Positions 61,428-64,000 of a stretch of DNA of 64,000 bases are shown piece by piece. The stretch's first letter is position 1; each line of letters starts with the position of its first letter. This stretch comes from Chrysoporthe austroafricana (lineage: Eukaryota > Ascomycota > Sordariomycetes > Diaporthales > Cryphonectriaceae), in assembly GCA_001051155.2 (NCBI GenBank), contig JYIP02000015.1, positions 62,001-126,000 of the forward strand, written 5' to 3'. The notes under the pieces were generated by a model. It saw only the letters and a program-made list of their open reading frames with translations. It made no database searches and was not told the DNA's origin. The translations under genes and the position numbers were made by a program.

Positions 61428-64000
61428 TCAGTCCTCGAAGAACTGGATGATATACTTGAAGTCCCTTACCCCCAGGCCTCTCCTCGGGTAACACACGTAG
61501 ACCGGCTCGCCGTACGCCCCAAACTTGGACCGAAACTCGCTCTTCTTGTTCAACTTCAGGCTCTTGGTGATGGTGTCGTACGTCTTGGCCAGGAACTTGG
61601 CCCGCACCCCGCCGAGGTTCGCGCCGGGGATGAACCTCTCCGACACACCCGCGCCAAAGGTCACGGGCCCGCTGACGGCCGCCAGCGCCGTGACGACCGT
61701 CGCCTCGATGACGCCCGAGGGCGTGTCGGGGAAGTCGAGCGCCCACTTGACCTGCCAGCCGTGGCGGGGCGCGAGCTGGGCCAGGACGACCATCGTCATG
61801 ACGCGCGTCTCCTTCTTGCCGTCCTCCTCGACGTGCTTCTCGGCCGTGAAGTACCGCCGGTGCTCCATGTCGACCCACGGCCGGATCTCCGTCAAGTGCA
61901 CCTGCTTCTTGCCCCCGCGCTTCGCCTTCCACGCCTCGATCTGCTTGTCCGCCCGCGCCATGAAGTCCGCGTCCGGCTTGACTTCCTCGATCTTGATGCC
62001 CTCGCGCTCGATCTTACGCGCCTCGCGGCCTTGGGGCCCGCCCGCGTGCTTGTCGGCGTCAACGCGCTGCTCCTCGACGCAGGTGAGCGTGCGCCAGCCC
62101 AGCCTGTGGCCCAGGACGTCCTGGACGGACTCGGAGACCAGCATCCAGACCGGCGTGAGCTTCAGCTCCTTCTCGACGAACTTGACGAAGTCCTTGACGA
62201 CCGTGTCGACCTGGGTCGGGTCGCAAAGCGGGTCGCCCGTGATCATCGCGAAGCGGTTCTCCTTGGTGACGTAGCCCACGGCCGCACCGGTCGACTTGTG
62301 CCGCCAGATCTGGAAGCGCTCGTCGAGCCACGAGGTGTTGGTCGCGTCGCCGTAGTTGGCGATGAGCTTCTCGAGGGGCCACTCGTCGATGCCCATCGGA
62401 CGCGGGTGCCTCGTGTCGCATTCCGGGTGCGGCAGGCGGGCGGACCGCTCGGGCAGCGACTTGGGGTCGCGGTGGAACAGCGTCGCGTAGCGCACGTCGA
62501 CGAGCTGCAGCGTCCAGGCGAGGATGCGCTCGAGGCCCAGACCGGCACCGCCGTGCGGCGGGGCGCCGAGATCGAAGGCCTCGAGGTAAGCCTCCATGCC
62601 GTCCTCAACCATGCCGGCCTGGCGCATGTTCTCGCGCAGCTCGGTGGCGTTATGGATGCGCTGCCCGCCGGAGCAGACCTCCTGGCCGCGGATGAAGATG
62701 TCAAAGGAGTTGGTCCACTTGGGGTCATTGGGATCCTTGTGCGTGTAGAACGGCCGGGCGTTGGCAGGGAACTTGTCGAGGATGTAGTAATCCGTGTTGA
62801 ACTTTTCCTTGACAAGCTCGCCGAGGCGGATCTCGTTGGCAGTCGAGAGGTCCTCCTCCTCGACATCGCGACCGTCGTCGCGCAGCATCTGCAGACCTTC
62901 CGGGAAGGGGAGGATGAGGGTCTCGTCCAGCCAGACGAGGTCCTCGGAGGGCCACCGCTCGCGCACGACCTGAAGCTCGGGCATAGAATGGAGGGTGCGG
63001 AAGACCTGTTTCAGGAAGGTGTCGACTTCCATCATCACCTCGTGATAGTCCTTCTGGATTGCCATCTCGATGTCAAGCCCGGTGTACTCGGCAAGATGGC
63101 GCTTGGTGTTAGAGTTCTCCGCGCGGAAGACGGGGCCCACCTGAGAGAAACACTGTTAGCTGCCAACGTCCTGCCACAGAACGCGAGAGGGCCGGCCAAT
63201 GCTTACCTCGAACACCCTGCCGAAGTCGGCAGACACGGCCATCTGTTTGGCCAGCTGCGGGCTCTGGGCCAGGAAGGCCCGCCGACCAAAGTAGTTGACC
63301 TTGAACACCTCCGCCCCGCTCTCGGTGGCGGCAGGCTGCAGCTTGGGCGTCTGGATCTCGATGAAGTTGTCCTTCTCCAGCACCTCGCGGAACACCCTCG
63401 TGACCATGCTCCGGATGCGGAACAGGGCCTGGTTCGACGGGTGCCTGAGGTCGAGGATGCGGTTGTTCAGCCGCTGCTGGGTCGTCTCGGGCGGGTCATA
63501 GTTGTCAAAGGTGAGGTCGCGAGCCGGGTTGACGAGGTGGATCGAGTACACCTTGACCTCTAGGTCCTTGTACGTAGCGCTGCGGATCTCCTGCGGGGAC
63601 TTCTGCAGGACGCCGGTGACCTGGACCAGCGACTCGGGCTCGAGGCGCTGCACCCACTTGACGAAGTGCGGCGTGTCGTGCTGCAGCACGCCCTGGAGGG
63701 ACTGGGTCTGGTCGCGGAAGAGGAGGAAGTCCAGGTGCTTGGAGATGTTGCGCTGGTGGTGGATGCGCGCGCGGAAGGTCACCTCGTCGCCCTCCTTCTT
63801 CTCCGTCACCTCCGGGATGGTGAGCAGCTCCTTCGCGTCGGTGGCCCAGCCGTAGCGCGCCTGGGTCTCCTCGTCCTCCTCCATCATGGCGAGCTGGTCC
63901 TCGAGCTTCCGGCGCTCCTCGATCTCCTCGCGCTCCTTCTCCTGCCTGGCCGCCTTCTCCTCCTTGCGCGCCCGCCTCTCCTCGGTGCGGCGAGTGGCCT
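61428..64000 (-). CDS. erdS: Aspartyl-tRNA synthetase-DUF2156 fusion (ergosteryl-3beta-O-aspartate synthase), partial
   Basis: Charges tRNA-Asp and uses the aspartyl-tRNA to esterify ergosterol. The two visible coding exons are 63140-61428 and 64000-63207 (5' end beyond the window), about 835 residues. The 66-bp intron (63141-63206) starts GTAAGC and ends CTCTCAG; splicing joins GRVFE to VGPVFRAENS. In order: charged Lys/Glu/Arg helix, OB-fold (ISKHLDFLLFRDQ), class II motif 1 (FIEIQTPKL), QSPQLAKQM, motif 2 (FRAENSNTKRHLAEYTGLDIE), motif 3 (GGAGLGLERIL). Instead of ending after FHRDPKSL, about 320 residues follow with DUF2156/GNAT-fold features (WRHKSTGAAVGYV, FAMITGDPLCDP, WMLVSESVQDVL). 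That architecture is the one described for fungal ErdS. A separate housekeeping AspRS is expected elsewhere. Confidence 0.92.
63141..63206 (-). other. Intron of the AspRS-DUF2156 gene
   Basis: 66 bp, donor GTAAGC, acceptor TTTCTCTCAG. It lies just before class II motif 2, phase 0. Confidence 0.9.

Noticed and set aside
61386..63563. 725-codon plus-strand ORF
   Set aside because: Shadow of the AspRS-DUF2156 gene; Leu/Asp/Arg/Val-rich with no domain, and it runs through a well-supported intron on the other strand.

Overview
The window reads as a chromosome segment of a filamentous ascomycete (Pezizomycotina, possibly Sordariomycetes). The genes on the right have short introns of 66-90 bp, start at ATG, and include a QDE-2-like Argonaute and an ergosteryl-aspartate synthase. 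The left 45.6 kb is an AT-rich block whose C-to-T/G-to-A decay is typical of repeat-induced point mutation (RIP).

Positions 1-45653 are a nest of six LTR retrotransposons, here named A to F. A, B, C, E and F are related Ty3/gypsy elements with 430-448 bp LTRs and a chromodomain integrase. D is a different chromodomain Ty3/gypsy element with 207-208 bp LTRs. E is the outermost host: its right LTR ends at 45653 against unique DNA and its left end lies outside the window. D inserted into E, C into D, and A into C's LTR. F inserted into E near its 5' leader, and B into F. Target-site duplications, matched LTR lengths and host sequence resuming after each guest support this order. All coding regions carry many RIP stops. 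In the four copies where the reverse-transcriptase active site is visible, both catalytic Asp are Asn. Between pol and the 3' LTR, the four gypsy copies with that segment in view (A, B, C, F) carry a convergent antisense gene whose frame is preserved despite RIP. It encodes a Zn2Cys6-like cysteine cluster and a coiled coil. D carries an unidentified ORF of about 640 codons after its chromodomain, and sits in tandem with an internally deleted copy that shares one LTR.

From about 45.65 kb the DNA is GC-rich and gene-bearing: allantoinase (minus, 2 exons, purine catabolism); a nuclear-looking coiled-coil protein of unknown function (plus); a slicer-type Argonaute (minus, 3 exons, RNA silencing); a DUF218/YdcF-like protein (plus); a cytosolic GH43 beta-xylosidase-type enzyme (minus) ending 32 bp from the DUF218 stop; and, running off the right edge, an AspRS-DUF2156 fusion matching ErdS, which aspartylates ergosterol using Asp-tRNA (minus). 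The genes do not form a pathway cluster. The functional link is between the silenced nest and the neighbouring Argonaute, since RIP and RNA silencing are both transposon defences.
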